Assembly (NCBI GenBank): GCA_020850995.1
Contig: JADZDP010000250.1
Coordinates: 1 to 33,521, forward strand
Direction of reading: 5' to 3'
Source: Deltaproteobacteria bacterium
Lineage (GTDB): Bacteria > Myxococcota > UBA727 > VGSZ01
Length of the DNA stretch: 33,521 bases
This document shows positions 25,962 through 33,191 of this stretch, one piece after another. The translations under genes were made by a program, and so were the position numbers. The notes under the pieces were generated by a model. That model saw only the letters and a list, made by a program, of their open reading frames with translations. It was not told where the DNA came from and did no database searches. Position 1 is the stretch's first letter, and every line of letters starts with the position of its first letter.

Positions 25962-26626
25962 GGCGCCCCCACGAGCCGCGCGACGCGCCGGGCGGTGCGC
26001 GCGTTGTCTGCGAACCAGAGCGTCTCCGCGTACACGACCGAGAAGCCCTCGTGCTTCGCGCGGATGTCGTCGTCCGAGTATTTGGCCGTGACGTACTCGA
26101 CCGCGACGCGCCGAAGCGCCGTGCGCGAGGCCTCCGGGTGGCGCACGGTGCACTCCGCGTCGGGGAAGGCGTTGAACGCGTCGCCGCGGCGCGTTCGCCG
26201 GCGGCGCATCGCCGCCCTGCGAAGCTCAGCTTCGACGCGGAAGTCCACAAGGCGGGCGCCGCGTCGTGCGAGGTCGCGCTCGAGGAGGCGGATAGCGTCG
26301 AGGGTGCGCGCGTGGTGGGTGCGCGTCGAGGCAGGAACGCGGCGCCGCGAGGCTCCCTCGCCGAGCACCTGATCGGCGCGCCCCGCGAGGACAACGAGCT
26401 TTCGCGCGCCGGCGAGCTCGCGCAGCGGCAACGTGTCGACGAAGGCGTGGCGCCGGAGCAGGGCGAGGCGGCGTGCGCAGAGCTTGCCGGGGTTTCGGTT
26501 GGCTGCGCCGGTGTACGGGTTCGTCGCGAAGAACCGCTCGGCGAGCACGTCCAAGGGACATTCCCGGTGCGCCGCGAGGAAGGCGAGGAGGCGCGCGTCG
26601 CGCTCGGTAAGGACGAGCGTGCTCAC
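25943..26626 (-). CDS. Replication-relaxation-type winged-helix protein
   Basis: The 227-residue protein starts with GTG at 26626 in a GTGA overlap with the coupling-protein gene. The N-terminus LTERDARLLAFLAAHRECPL begins a winged helix that recurs in replication-relaxation family proteins, followed by LCARRLALLRRHAFV. The C-terminal part has VAVEYVTAKYSDDDIRAKHE, followed by a strand and a DNARTARRVARLVG helix, the ending typical of that family. These proteins are common on mobilisable and conjugative plasmids, where they are thought to act in relaxation or replication initiation. The two tandem genes here share the winged-helix start and may be distant paralogues. Confidence 0.62.
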   Translation of the reverse strand: MSTLVLTERDARLLAFLAAHRECPLDVLAERFFATNPYTGAANRNPGKLCARRLALLRRHAFVDTLPLRELAGARKLVVLAGRADQVLGEGASRRRVPASTRTHHARTLDAIRLLERDLARRGARLVDFRVEAELRRAAMRRRRTRRGDAFNAFPDAECTVRHPEASRTALRRVAVEYVTAKYSDDDIRAKHEGFSVVYAETLWFADNARTARRVARLVGAPCAVLS

Positions 26627-28824
26627 GCCGAGCCTCCGGCGCGCAGCAGGTGAGCGAAGCGTCCGGTGTAGGCAGCGACGTCAGCGGCGACGGCCGCGTC
26701 GATGCGGTGACCGCAGCGCGCGCACACCGCGCCGTCGCCGACGGGCGCGTAGGCATGAGCGCCCCGGCCACCGCGGCAGCCGAGGTCAGGGTGCGTGAGC
26801 GGGTGGAAGAGGTGGTGGCGCAGCTGGAACCAAGGCGTCACCTCCATGGCGAAGGCCTCGCGCTGCCCCTGCTGCGTGTAGAGGTGAAGGACGGCGCGGT
26901 TGCGCGGCAGGTGTTGGATCTCGTGCTGCGAGAAGCGCGGGCGGATTTGCTCGGAGTAGGAGGTCGAGAGCGAGAGCCCCTGATCCTTGCCGGAGACGCC
27001 CGGCGTGAAGACGCCGTGGCGCACGCCCTGCAGCGAGGCGTTCGTCGACGAGCTCGCGACCATCTCCTTGTGGCTGCCGAGGAGCTCCTCGAGGCGCTTG
27101 AGGGTGAGGCTGTCGTTGACGCTCAAGAGCGCCTTGGTGCGGAAGTTGCCCTCGACGGTGGCGCGGTAGGCCTCGGGGATCTGATCGAGCGACTGCGTAA
27201 GGAACACGCTGCACGCGCGCGCCTGCCGGCTGACCGCGGTGAAGCTCGCGACTCCCTTGTTCATGAACGCCCAACACTCGTCGACGACGTTCATGACGAG
27301 GCGCTTGGTGTTGCCCCCACCCTCGGCGAACTGGGTGGTGGAGCGACGCAGCACCTCGGTGTGGAACGCGCGCATGAACATGATGCCGAGCACGCGGCAA
27401 AGGTCGCGCGAGTAGATCGCCTCGGGGACCGAGAACACGATGACGCCGGGGCGATTCACCACGAGGTCGGTGAAGCCGGTGAAGCTGCGGGCAGAGGCGC
27501 CCTCGGGCGCGCAGAAGGTGCTCCGCACCGACGGAGAGGTGAGCTTGCTCAGCTTGGCGGTGAGCCCGGAGATGAGGTGGCCCTGGTCCTCGGGCTTCAT
27601 CGCCTGAAAGCGATGGCGGAAGTAGAGCTGGGCAGACTGCGCGGGGCCCGCTTGCCTGTGCTCGATGGTCGCGCGGCGGACCTTCGGGTCGTAGGCGAAG
27701 TTGTAGACGTCGAGGAGCGTGGTGGCGCCAGCGCCCCTGACGGCGTCGAGCAGTTGCACGGTGGCAGAGAGGAACTCGGCCTCGACGTTCTCGAAGTACT
27801 CCGCGCTGCCGCCGAGCTTGGGGCCGTCGTTGGTGGCCGACAAGCCGTCGAGGAGCAGTGAGGCGCGCAGGTCGGCGGGGGCGTCGCCGCCGATCGGGTT
27901 CCAGGTGAGGAAGCGATCGCGCGGGATGATGGGCGCGCCGCGGGCGTCGAGCACCGGGCGCTGGTGCTCGTCGAGGACCTGGTTGCCAGGCGAGATCACC
28001 CAGAACTCGTGCTCGCGCCCGGTGCGGCGGCAGAAGTCGTAGAGGCGGAGCGCGTTGTCGCCCTTGAGGTCGAGGAGGACGATCGACGGGCGCAGCGCCG
28101 CGTCGTCCTTGAATTTCATCAGCGCCTGGATGATGAGCGGGTAGGCGAGCGACGAGGTCTTGCCGGAGTCGATGCCGCCAAAGACGAACAGGTTGGTCCA
28201 CAGGCTGTGCTCTGGGAGCAGGAGCCAGCGGCGCAGGCCGGAAGCCGCGCGCTTCCAGTCGTCGGGGTACTCGACGCCGAGGACGAAGTCGTAGCTCTCC
28301 TTGAGCGAGTCGACGACGACCTGGTACGGCGACAGCTCGGGCGCGCGCTCGTCGCACAGCGGGTGGAGCCAGCCAAGGTAGGCGAGCGCGGCGCCACCAG
28401 CCGCGAGGCCGAGCGCGGCGAGCTGCGCCTCCCCTTCGAAGAGCAGGCGGCGCAGGTGCGCGTCGTTGCCGTCGCAGCGGGCGACGAGGGCGAGCTCGAC
28501 CGAGAGGGCGATGAGGACGCCGTAGCCCACGGCGCGGTTGGCGAGCAGGTAGAGCGGCAGGCGCGGGGGGCGCAGGCGCCGCCAAGTCTCAGCGACCGCG
28601 AGCACCAAGACGAGCGCGCCGATCGTCGCGGCCGCGGCGCGCAGGCGATCAGGGTAACGCGCAATCGACAGGACGCCCTCGGTCAGCGGTGCGTGCGCGC
28701 GGGCGCCGATGAGGAGGAAGGTCACGCCGAGCACCAGGCAGGCTGTGCCGAGGACCGGCGCGAGCGCAGGCTTCCGGTGGAGCCCGGCGTCGGAGGGCGT
28801 GGCGGTGTTGGTCACGGTGGTCAC
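26623..28824 (-). CDS. VirD4/TraD-type coupling ATPase with C-terminal zinc ribbon
   Basis: The 733-residue protein starts with GTG at 28824 in a GTGA overlap. Hydrophobic segments at about 22-40, 66-80, 100-116 and 134-151 anchor it in the membrane. Walker A GGIDSGKTS lies at 216-224 and Walker B NVVDECWAF at 512-520. The stretch QARACSVFLTQSLDQIP after it is typical of the AAA+/FtsK-like coupling proteins that deliver relaxosome DNA to the T4SS. The last ~50 residues contain CARCGH preceded by a further Cys, a likely zinc ribbon not usual in VirD4. The Walker A variant GGIDSGKT lacks the classical second Gly but keeps GKT. It is the only coupling protein seen. No relaxase is in the window. 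Confidence 0.88.
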   Translation of the reverse strand: MTTVTNTATPSDAGLHRKPALAPVLGTACLVLGVTFLLIGARAHAPLTEGVLSIARYPDRLRAAAATIGALVLVLAVAETWRRLRPPRLPLYLLANRAVGYGVLIALSVELALVARCDGNDAHLRRLLFEGEAQLAALGLAAGGAALAYLGWLHPLCDERAPELSPYQVVVDSLKESYDFVLGVEYPDDWKRAASGLRRWLLLPEHSLWTNLFVFGGIDSGKTSSLAYPLIIQALMKFKDDAALRPSIVLLDLKGDNALRLYDFCRRTGREHEFWVISPGNQVLDEHQRPVLDARGAPIIPRDRFLTWNPIGGDAPADLRASLLLDGLSATNDGPKLGGSAEYFENVEAEFLSATVQLLDAVRGAGATTLLDVYNFAYDPKVRRATIEHRQAGPAQSAQLYFRHRFQAMKPEDQGHLISGLTAKLSKLTSPSVRSTFCAPEGASARSFTGFTDLVVNRPGVIVFSVPEAIYSRDLCRVLGIMFMRAFHTEVLRRSTTQFAEGGGNTKRLVMNVVDECWAFMNKGVASFTAVSRQARACSVFLTQSLDQIPEAYRATVEGNFRTKALLSVNDSLTLKRLEELLGSHKEMVASSSTNASLQGVRHGVFTPGVSGKDQGLSLSTSYSEQIRPRFSQHEIQHLPRNRAVLHLYTQQGQREAFAMEVTPWFQLRHHLFHPLTHPDLGCRGGRGAHAYAPVGDGAVCARCGHRIDAAVAADVAAYTGRFAHLLRAGGSA

Positions 28825-30236
28825 GCGCGCCTCTCGGCGTCGGCCTCGCGCGGCGCGCGGGGAGGCGGCTGCGACAGGTCGCGGCGCGTCTTCTCGAGGG
28901 CGAGCGCGTAGACGTAGGCCTTGTGCAGCTCCTGCTCCTCCTTGAGGGCGCGGAAGAGCTCGCGGCGGCAGAGGTTGCTGTCGTTGGCGCCATCGCGCTC
29001 GGCGAACGACTCGAAGTCGGCGTACACGGCGTCGCGCTTCTGCTGCGGCAGCGCACCAAGCTCCCCGATGAGCTGGTCCTTGAACGCCCTCATCTGGTCG
29101 CGATGGGCGACGTCGACCTCGTACGCGAGCAGCCCGAGCGCCATCACGCGGTCCTCGCGCTCCCGCCTTACCTCTTCGGGTGCGCCGAGGAGCGCGCGCT
29201 TCTCTCGCGCATGCACGGCGAGCAAGAGGTCGCGGTCACTGAAGGAGCCGCTGGCCCGGAGGTGCTCACTCAGGGACGTGACGTGCGCGGCGCGGGCGGT
29301 GTCGGCGCCGCTGAGCGCGTGGTGGGCGCGGACGCTGTCGTAGACCGAGAGAACGAGGAGACGCTCCTGGTCGCGCGGCTGCGCGCGCGCCTCGGGCTCG
29401 GGCGCCGCTGGTCGGGGCTGCACGGCGGGCCCCGCATGGTAGGTCGCGGTCGGTGCCTCTCTGGGGTCGAGGTCGGTGGGGCGCTCGTGGTCGACGTGTC
29501 GAAACGGGCGATCGCGCGGCGTGGGCGCGGCTTCGTCGAGCAGGCGGGCGCGCGCGCCGATGGGCGCGAACACGTCCGAGGGCCCCGAGTCGAGGCGCGA
29601 GGGCGCGGTGGGCCGGTCGTCGACGACGAGCTCCTCGAGCACGTCGGAGGCGCGCACCTCGAGCGGCGTCTTCTGCCTCGCGTCCTCGACGAGCCTCAAG
29701 CCGGAGAGCACAGAGTCGCGGACGCGGGCGAGCGCGTCGCTCGCAGCGCCGTCGGGCTCGGTCGAGGGGAGGTCCTGCTCGAGGTCACGGCCGGTGCGGG
29801 CGTCAGGCTCGAGCGCGCGCGGCACGAGCTGGCGGCTCGCGGTGTCGAGCGGCTCGACCGGGGCGGGCGCGTAGCGGGGGCGGGTGGCCTCGCTCACGCG
29901 CGGCTCCCCGACACGCTCGAGGCCTCGTCCATCGCCCAGGGTCCTCTCGTCAGCACGGTCGGCTCGGGGCGCTTCGCGTTCCAGAGGGGCGCCGTGGGCG
30001 TCGGCGCGGTCATCGAGGCGCAGCGCACCCGGCGGCGGGAGCGCACCGAGGCGCTCGGCTGCTGCCGAGATCTCGACCATGGCGTGCGCGCGCATGCGCG
30101 CGAGCTCCGGGTCTGGTCGCTCGCGCCCGCCGCCGGGGTCGCTGTCGGTGGCGCCGCGGGTGCGCCACACCTTGGGCGTGCGGCGCTCATCAGAGAGTCG
30201 CTCGCGGGGTTGTTCGTCCATGTGTCGGCGTCGCAT
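28821..30236 (-). CDS. Disordered Arg/Asp-rich protein with helical C-terminus, unknown
   Basis: The 471-residue protein has a low-complexity charged region over residues 1-290. Residues about 300-460 are strongly helical (QERLLVLSVYDSVRAHHALS; MRAFKDQLIGELGALPQQKR). AGGAG lies 5 bases upstream of the ATG at 30236, and a second ATG at 30221 is possible. The region 30190-30236 is also coding in the sigma-factor frame. From about 30180 downwards G/C-rich third positions favour this frame. The C-terminus ends in a GTGA overlap with the coupling-protein gene, suggesting a role beside VirD4, for example as a recruitment or relaxosome accessory protein. I recognise no family. The first residues are the least certain part. 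Confidence 0.55.
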   Translation of the reverse strand: MRRRHMDEQPRERLSDERRTPKVWRTRGATDSDPGGGRERPDPELARMRAHAMVEISAAAERLGALPPPGALRLDDRADAHGAPLEREAPRADRADERTLGDGRGLERVGEPRVSEATRPRYAPAPVEPLDTASRQLVPRALEPDARTGRDLEQDLPSTEPDGAASDALARVRDSVLSGLRLVEDARQKTPLEVRASDVLEELVVDDRPTAPSRLDSGPSDVFAPIGARARLLDEAAPTPRDRPFRHVDHERPTDLDPREAPTATYHAGPAVQPRPAAPEPEARAQPRDQERLLVLSVYDSVRAHHALSGADTARAAHVTSLSEHLRASGSFSDRDLLLAVHAREKRALLGAPEEVRREREDRVMALGLLAYEVDVAHRDQMRAFKDQLIGELGALPQQKRDAVYADFESFAERDGANDSNLCRRELFRALKEEQELHKAYVYALALEKTRRDLSQPPPRAPREADAERRA

Positions 30237-30853
30237 GGGAGCTCCTGGGTGAGGTCGAGGTAATCGAGCGGCGCGGGAGCCACGCGGCGCGCGGCCCGGA
30301 TGACGTGCGCTGCTGGGTCCGAGACGAAGGTCGCCAAGGTGTCGGCGGGCAGGTCGAGCGCGCGACGCATGTGGCGCAAGGCGCGCTGCGACGCGCGCTT
30401 GGTCGGCTCCGGCGCGTCGTCGAGACGCCCGAGGATGACGGCCTCGCTCTCGTCTGAGAGCATGCCGGCGACGGACCGCAGCGCGCGCTCAACCAGCGCT
30501 CGGTCGTACGCCTCCTCCTGCTCGGGCGGGGAGGCGAGGCCGAGGGCGGCGAGCGCGGCCGAGGGCTCGCTCCACGGGCCGGCGGAGATGGAGACGGTGA
30601 TGCCGTCGCGCTTCAGGGCGCGCGCGCCGCGCTGGATGTCGAGCGCGGTGTGCGCCGCGTAGGCGCGGACGAAGGCGAGCACGTTGGCGGGGCCGCCGGC
30701 GGGCCAGCTGGTGCGCGCCTCCCAGAGGTCGGCCCACACCTCGTTGACCAGGTCGTTCAGGTCCTCGCCCCGGAAGCCGAGGCGGGCGCACTGCAAGTGG
30801 ACGACGCCCGAGTGCTTGCGAACGAGTGCGGTGAAAGTGGCGGCGTCAAGCAT
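29894..30853 (-). CDS. ECF-like RNA polymerase sigma factor with long overlapping tail
   Basis: A start at 30853 (MLDAATFTALVRKHSGVVHL) is chosen over GTG 30892 and ATG 30865 because GGAG lies six bases upstream. Residues about 8-70 carry the sigma region-2 pattern, including DLNDLVNEVWADLWEA and a helix for -10 recognition. Residues about 130-180 hold a shorter region-4-like helix set ending RASQRALRHMRRAL. Typical ECF factors are about 180-230 residues. Here the frame stays open for some 100 further residues, and the tail (from SDSLMSAARPRC on) looks like shadow of the next gene. The real protein may end near 30180 if a stop was lost. By position, second in the transfer operon, it could activate the promoter elements found in this window. 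Confidence 0.65.
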   Translation of the reverse strand: MLDAATFTALVRKHSGVVHLQCARLGFRGEDLNDLVNEVWADLWEARTSWPAGGPANVLAFVRAYAAHTALDIQRGARALKRDGITVSISAGPWSEPSAALAALGLASPPEQEEAYDRALVERALRSVAGMLSDESEAVILGRLDDAPEPTKRASQRALRHMRRALDLPADTLATFVSDPAAHVIRAARRVAPAPLDYLDLTQELPCDADTWTNNPASDSLMSAARPRCGAPAAPPTATPAAGASDQTRSSRACARTPWSRSRQQPSASVRSRRRVRCASMTAPTPTAPLWNAKRPEPTVLTRGPWAMDEASSVSGSRA

Positions 30854-30946
30854 GTGCTGCTCCATGGCGGGCTGAGCGCGTGCGACTGGCACGGCGCGCG
30901 CGCCCGCGTGCGCGCGACGGAGGTGGGCGGTGGCGTGGCGCGGGCG

Positions 30947-31162
30947 CTACGGCTTCTGCGGTTGGTCCGAGGCGGGCGCGTCGGCGGGGAGCGCGACGCA
31001 GCGGCCGTCGATGGGCGTGGCGGTGAGCTGGATGTTGAAACCGCCCTGGCGGTTCGGAAACGCCGCGCCGATCTCGGTCCAGTGCGTCTTCTCGACCCCG
31101 TCCTTCTCGTAGCTGCGCGCGATGTAGATGCGGTGCGTCGGTCGCTTGCTGCCCTCGCTCAT
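30947..31162 (-). CDS. Small conserved protein, paralogue A, head of transfer operon
   Basis: The 71-residue protein has a strong ribosome site (GGGAGG, five bases before ATG 31162). Its centre, HWTEIGAAFPNRQGGFNIQL, followed by TATPIDGR, matches the protein at 32979-33191 position by position (W-T-x-I-G, an N-x-x-G-x turn, Q-L-x-A-x-P-x-x-GR). The pattern of short strands suggests a small beta-sheet protein. It has no signal peptide. Similar small proteins turn up on proteobacterial mobile elements in my recollection, but I know of no established function. It lies directly downstream of the second copy of the promoter element and 93 bp ahead of the chosen sigma-factor start, so it should be the first gene transcribed. 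Confidence 0.68.
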   Translation of the reverse strand: MSEGSKRPTHRIYIARSYEKDGVEKTHWTEIGAAFPNRQGGFNIQLTATPIDGRCVALPADAPASDQPQKP

Positions 31163-31211
31163 CGAAGCCTCCCGAACAGCGCGCGCTAGAGGAAGTCGCG
31201 CCGCTCAGGGA

Positions 31212-31243
31212 TACAAGTCGATTTCCCGCGGGGGTCTCCTCGG
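31212..31243 (-). promoter_or_regulatory. Putative promoter element, copy B (transfer operon)
   Basis: This is the second copy of the 32-bp element at 15089-15120, with 26 of 32 bases identical, including the 14-bp core. On the minus strand it reads GGAGA, 17 bases, then CTTGTA. The end of the element is about 50 bp from the first ATG of the transfer operon, leaving room for a leader with the GGGAGG ribosome site. A sigma factor is the second gene downstream, so autoregulation is possible. Function is inferred from the repeat and its location. Confidence 0.55.
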
Positions 31244-31445
31244 AAGCGGTGCGTGATGCGGCGCACGCGGGCGTCGTTTGCTCGTCGAAGTGGGCGTTCG
31301 GGGTGAGGCACGTGAGCGGCATCGGACGCGCCCATGGGCATGCGCCGTGCCACCGCCGCGTGAGCGGGGCCTGCACGACGACAACGACGGCACCGATCAA
31401 CGGGCCGCCGAGAGGTCGCGCGTGCAGGTGGTGGACCGAATGGAA

Positions 31446-31475
31446 CGCGAGCGATCCGCCGGTGGAACGCTCGCG
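31446..31475. repeat. 8-bp inverted repeat downstream of the ComM-like gene
   Basis: CGCGAGCG (31446-31453) pairs with CGCTCGCG (31468-31475) around 14 bases. It lies 83-112 bp beyond the ComM-like stop, so it might contribute to termination, but there is no T-tract in either direction. TGGAACGC is also directly repeated here (31441, 31463). In such GC-rich DNA this could be chance. Confidence 0.25.
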
Positions 31476-31557
31476 GCGTGGCGGCCGGTTCTCGCGCGGT
31501 CATGCCCATGGCACCCGGGGCTGAGCGTGGGCAGCGCGCGACCGGCGGGCTACGCGT

Positions 31558-32982
31558 TCAGCTCGAGCCTTGGCCGTGGCCGCCGGTCAAAGCGAGCGCT
31601 TCATCCAGGTGCGCGTGTGCGATCGCGGTCTCGCCATCGAGCACCATGAGGGTCTTCGCCACGCGGAGCGCGCGGCGCGCGGTCTGGCCATTGAGCGGCG
31701 CGAGGGTGGTGCGCGCGCTCTGGTCGAGCAGATCTGCCGGGGGCGGTTCTTTGGCCGCGCGCGTGCGCGCAGCGAGGACGCGCGCGGCGACGGCGGCGCT
31801 ACGCTCCGGTTCGCGCGCATCCTGCGGCTCGCCAAGCATGGACGGCTCGAGCGTGACGCGCAGGTCGAAGAGGTCGAGGAGCGCGGGTGGGACGCGGCTC
31901 GCGTAGCGGGCGCGATCGGCTGCGCTGCACCGGCACCGCCGAGAGGGGGCGTGGCCGCAGGGGCAGGCCAACATCGACGCGACGACCAGCGCCGAGGCGG
32001 GGTAGCGCACCGTGCCCGAGGCGCGCGCGAGCGTGACTTCACCCGTGGCGAGCGGGTCAACCAAGGACTCGAGCGCCGAGCGCGAGAATTCCGGCAGCTC
32101 GTCGAGGAAGAGGACGCCGTGGTGCGCGAGCGAGAGCTCGCCAGGGCGCGCCGTGGGCGCTCCGCCCCCGACAATCCCCGGCGGGGTGGTCGAGTGGTGC
32201 GGCGCGCGGAAGGGGCGCGAGGAGACGAGGCCCCCGCCGACGTTGAGGCCGGCGACGGAGTGGACGCGCGTGACCTCGAGCGCCTCGGGGTACGTGAGGC
32301 GCGGGAGCAGCCCCGGGAGGCGGCGGGCGAGCATGGTCTTGCCGGCCCCAGGCGGCCCGACGAGGAGGAGGTTGTGGCCGCCGGCCGCCGCAACCTCGAG
32401 GGCCCGCCGGGCAACGGGCAGGCCGCGGACGTCCGAGAGGTCGCAGTTCCTGCTGGCGGTGGGCGGCGCGAGGCGTGGCGGTTGATCGACGCGGGTGCAC
32501 GCGCAGTCGTCGCCCCTCGCGAAGCGGAGCGCGTCCGCGAGCGTGCGCGCGACGACGACTGGAGCGCCCTCGATTAGCGCCGCCTCGGATGCGTTGTCGG
32601 GCGCGACGATGATCGCGTCGGCGAGGCCGCGCAGGGCTTCGACAGCCACGAGCACGCCGCGGACCGGCCTGAGCTCGCCGGCTAGGGAGAGGTCGGCGAA
32701 GGCGGCGATGCGCCTGGAGGGGCGTGGCACCGCGGCGGCGAGCGCGATGGCGAGGTCGAGGGCCGTTGCGCTCGTCGAGGACGCTCCCTCGCACCGGATG
32801 ACGACACCTTGGGGCGAGGACTCACCGGTGGAGGCGAGCGCGGCCTGGACGCGCACGCGCGCCTCGCGCGCGGCGGCCTCGCCGAGGCCGGCGATCGAGA
32901 TCGGTTCGGCGGCGGGTCGTTCGGTCGCTTCGACACGGACCGGTCGTGCGGCGAGCCCGGAGATGGCGGCGCTGAGGATCAT
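31558..32982 (-). CDS. Divergent YifB/ComM-like AAA+ ATPase
   Basis: The 474-residue protein is of YifB/ComM type: an N-terminal Lon-protease-like domain (about 1-160), then a Mg-chelatase-like AAA+ core. Walker A GPPGAGKT lies at 209-216, the FRAPHHSTT motif at 258-266, Walker B LFLDELPEF at 291-299, and zinc-type CPCG/CRC cysteines at 340-352. ComM is a helicase that drives branch migration when foreign single strands are recombined into the chromosome. Three places differ from the consensus I know. Sensor-1 MNPCPCG is MLACPCG (Leu338). LLDRxDL is LLDLFDL (Leu371). The Ser-x-Arg before the last helix is Asn-x-Gln. Start 32982 overlaps the small gene by ATGA; the frame further upstream is shadow. 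A role in handling incoming transferred DNA is inferred. Confidence 0.82.
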   Translation of the reverse strand: MILSAAISGLAARPVRVEATERPAAEPISIAGLGEAAAREARVRVQAALASTGESSPQGVVIRCEGASSTSATALDLAIALAAAVPRPSRRIAAFADLSLAGELRPVRGVLVAVEALRGLADAIIVAPDNASEAALIEGAPVVVARTLADALRFARGDDCACTRVDQPPRLAPPTASRNCDLSDVRGLPVARRALEVAAAGGHNLLLVGPPGAGKTMLARRLPGLLPRLTYPEALEVTRVHSVAGLNVGGGLVSSRPFRAPHHSTTPPGIVGGGAPTARPGELSLAHHGVLFLDELPEFSRSALESLVDPLATGEVTLARASGTVRYPASALVVASMLACPCGHAPSRRCRCSAADRARYASRVPPALLDLFDLRVTLEPSMLGEPQDAREPERSAAVAARVLAARTRAAKEPPPADLLDQSARTTLAPLNGQTARRALRVAKTLMVLDGETAIAHAHLDEALALTGGHGQGSS

Positions 32983-33191
32983 GCGGCCTCCGTCGGGGCG
33001 ACCGTGGGCGTCTTGGCGTCGCAGATCAGCATGCGGCCGCTGACGGGCACCGCGCTCAGCTGGAGGGTCAAGGAGCCGTCGGGGTTCTCGACGGCGAGAC
33101 CGATCTTGGTCCAGAGGGTTCGCGCGCGATCGCCCGCGCGGGCGGGCGCGTCTTCGACCATCCAGACATGCTTGGTGACTCGGCGGTCCAT
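32979..33191 (-). CDS. Small conserved protein, paralogue B, coupled to the ComM-like gene
   Basis: The 70-residue protein has AGGAG seven bases before ATG 33191. LWTKIGLAVENPDGSLTLQL, then SAVPVSGR, aligns with the paralogue at 30947-31162. There is no signal peptide or membrane helix. Its stop overlaps the ComM-like ATG by ATGA, so the two proteins are made together. The open frame continues upstream to 33416, but that part lacks a ribosome site and the paralogue begins at the equivalent place. Function is unknown. A nucleic-acid-related partner of the ATPase is one possibility suggested only by the coupling. Confidence 0.66.
   Translation of the reverse strand: MDRRVTKHVWMVEDAPARAGDRARTLWTKIGLAVENPDGSLTLQLSAVPVSGRMLICDAKTPTVAPTEAA

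Larger units (their letters stand above)
31163..31557. other. Intergenic region between the ComM-like gene and the transfer operon
   Basis: This 395-bp region separates the end of the ComM-like gene from the transfer operon. It holds the conserved promoter element (31212-31243) and an 8-bp inverted repeat (31446-31475). Short reading frames on both strands here show no ribosome site or domain. No tRNA, att-like core or direct repeat cluster was recognised. Confidence 0.6.

Noticed and set aside
31332..31511. CCATGGGCATG and its inverted copy 160 bp apart
   Set aside because: Both contain the self-complementary GCCCATGGGC-type core, so pairing is trivially likely. No other support for a functional repeat.
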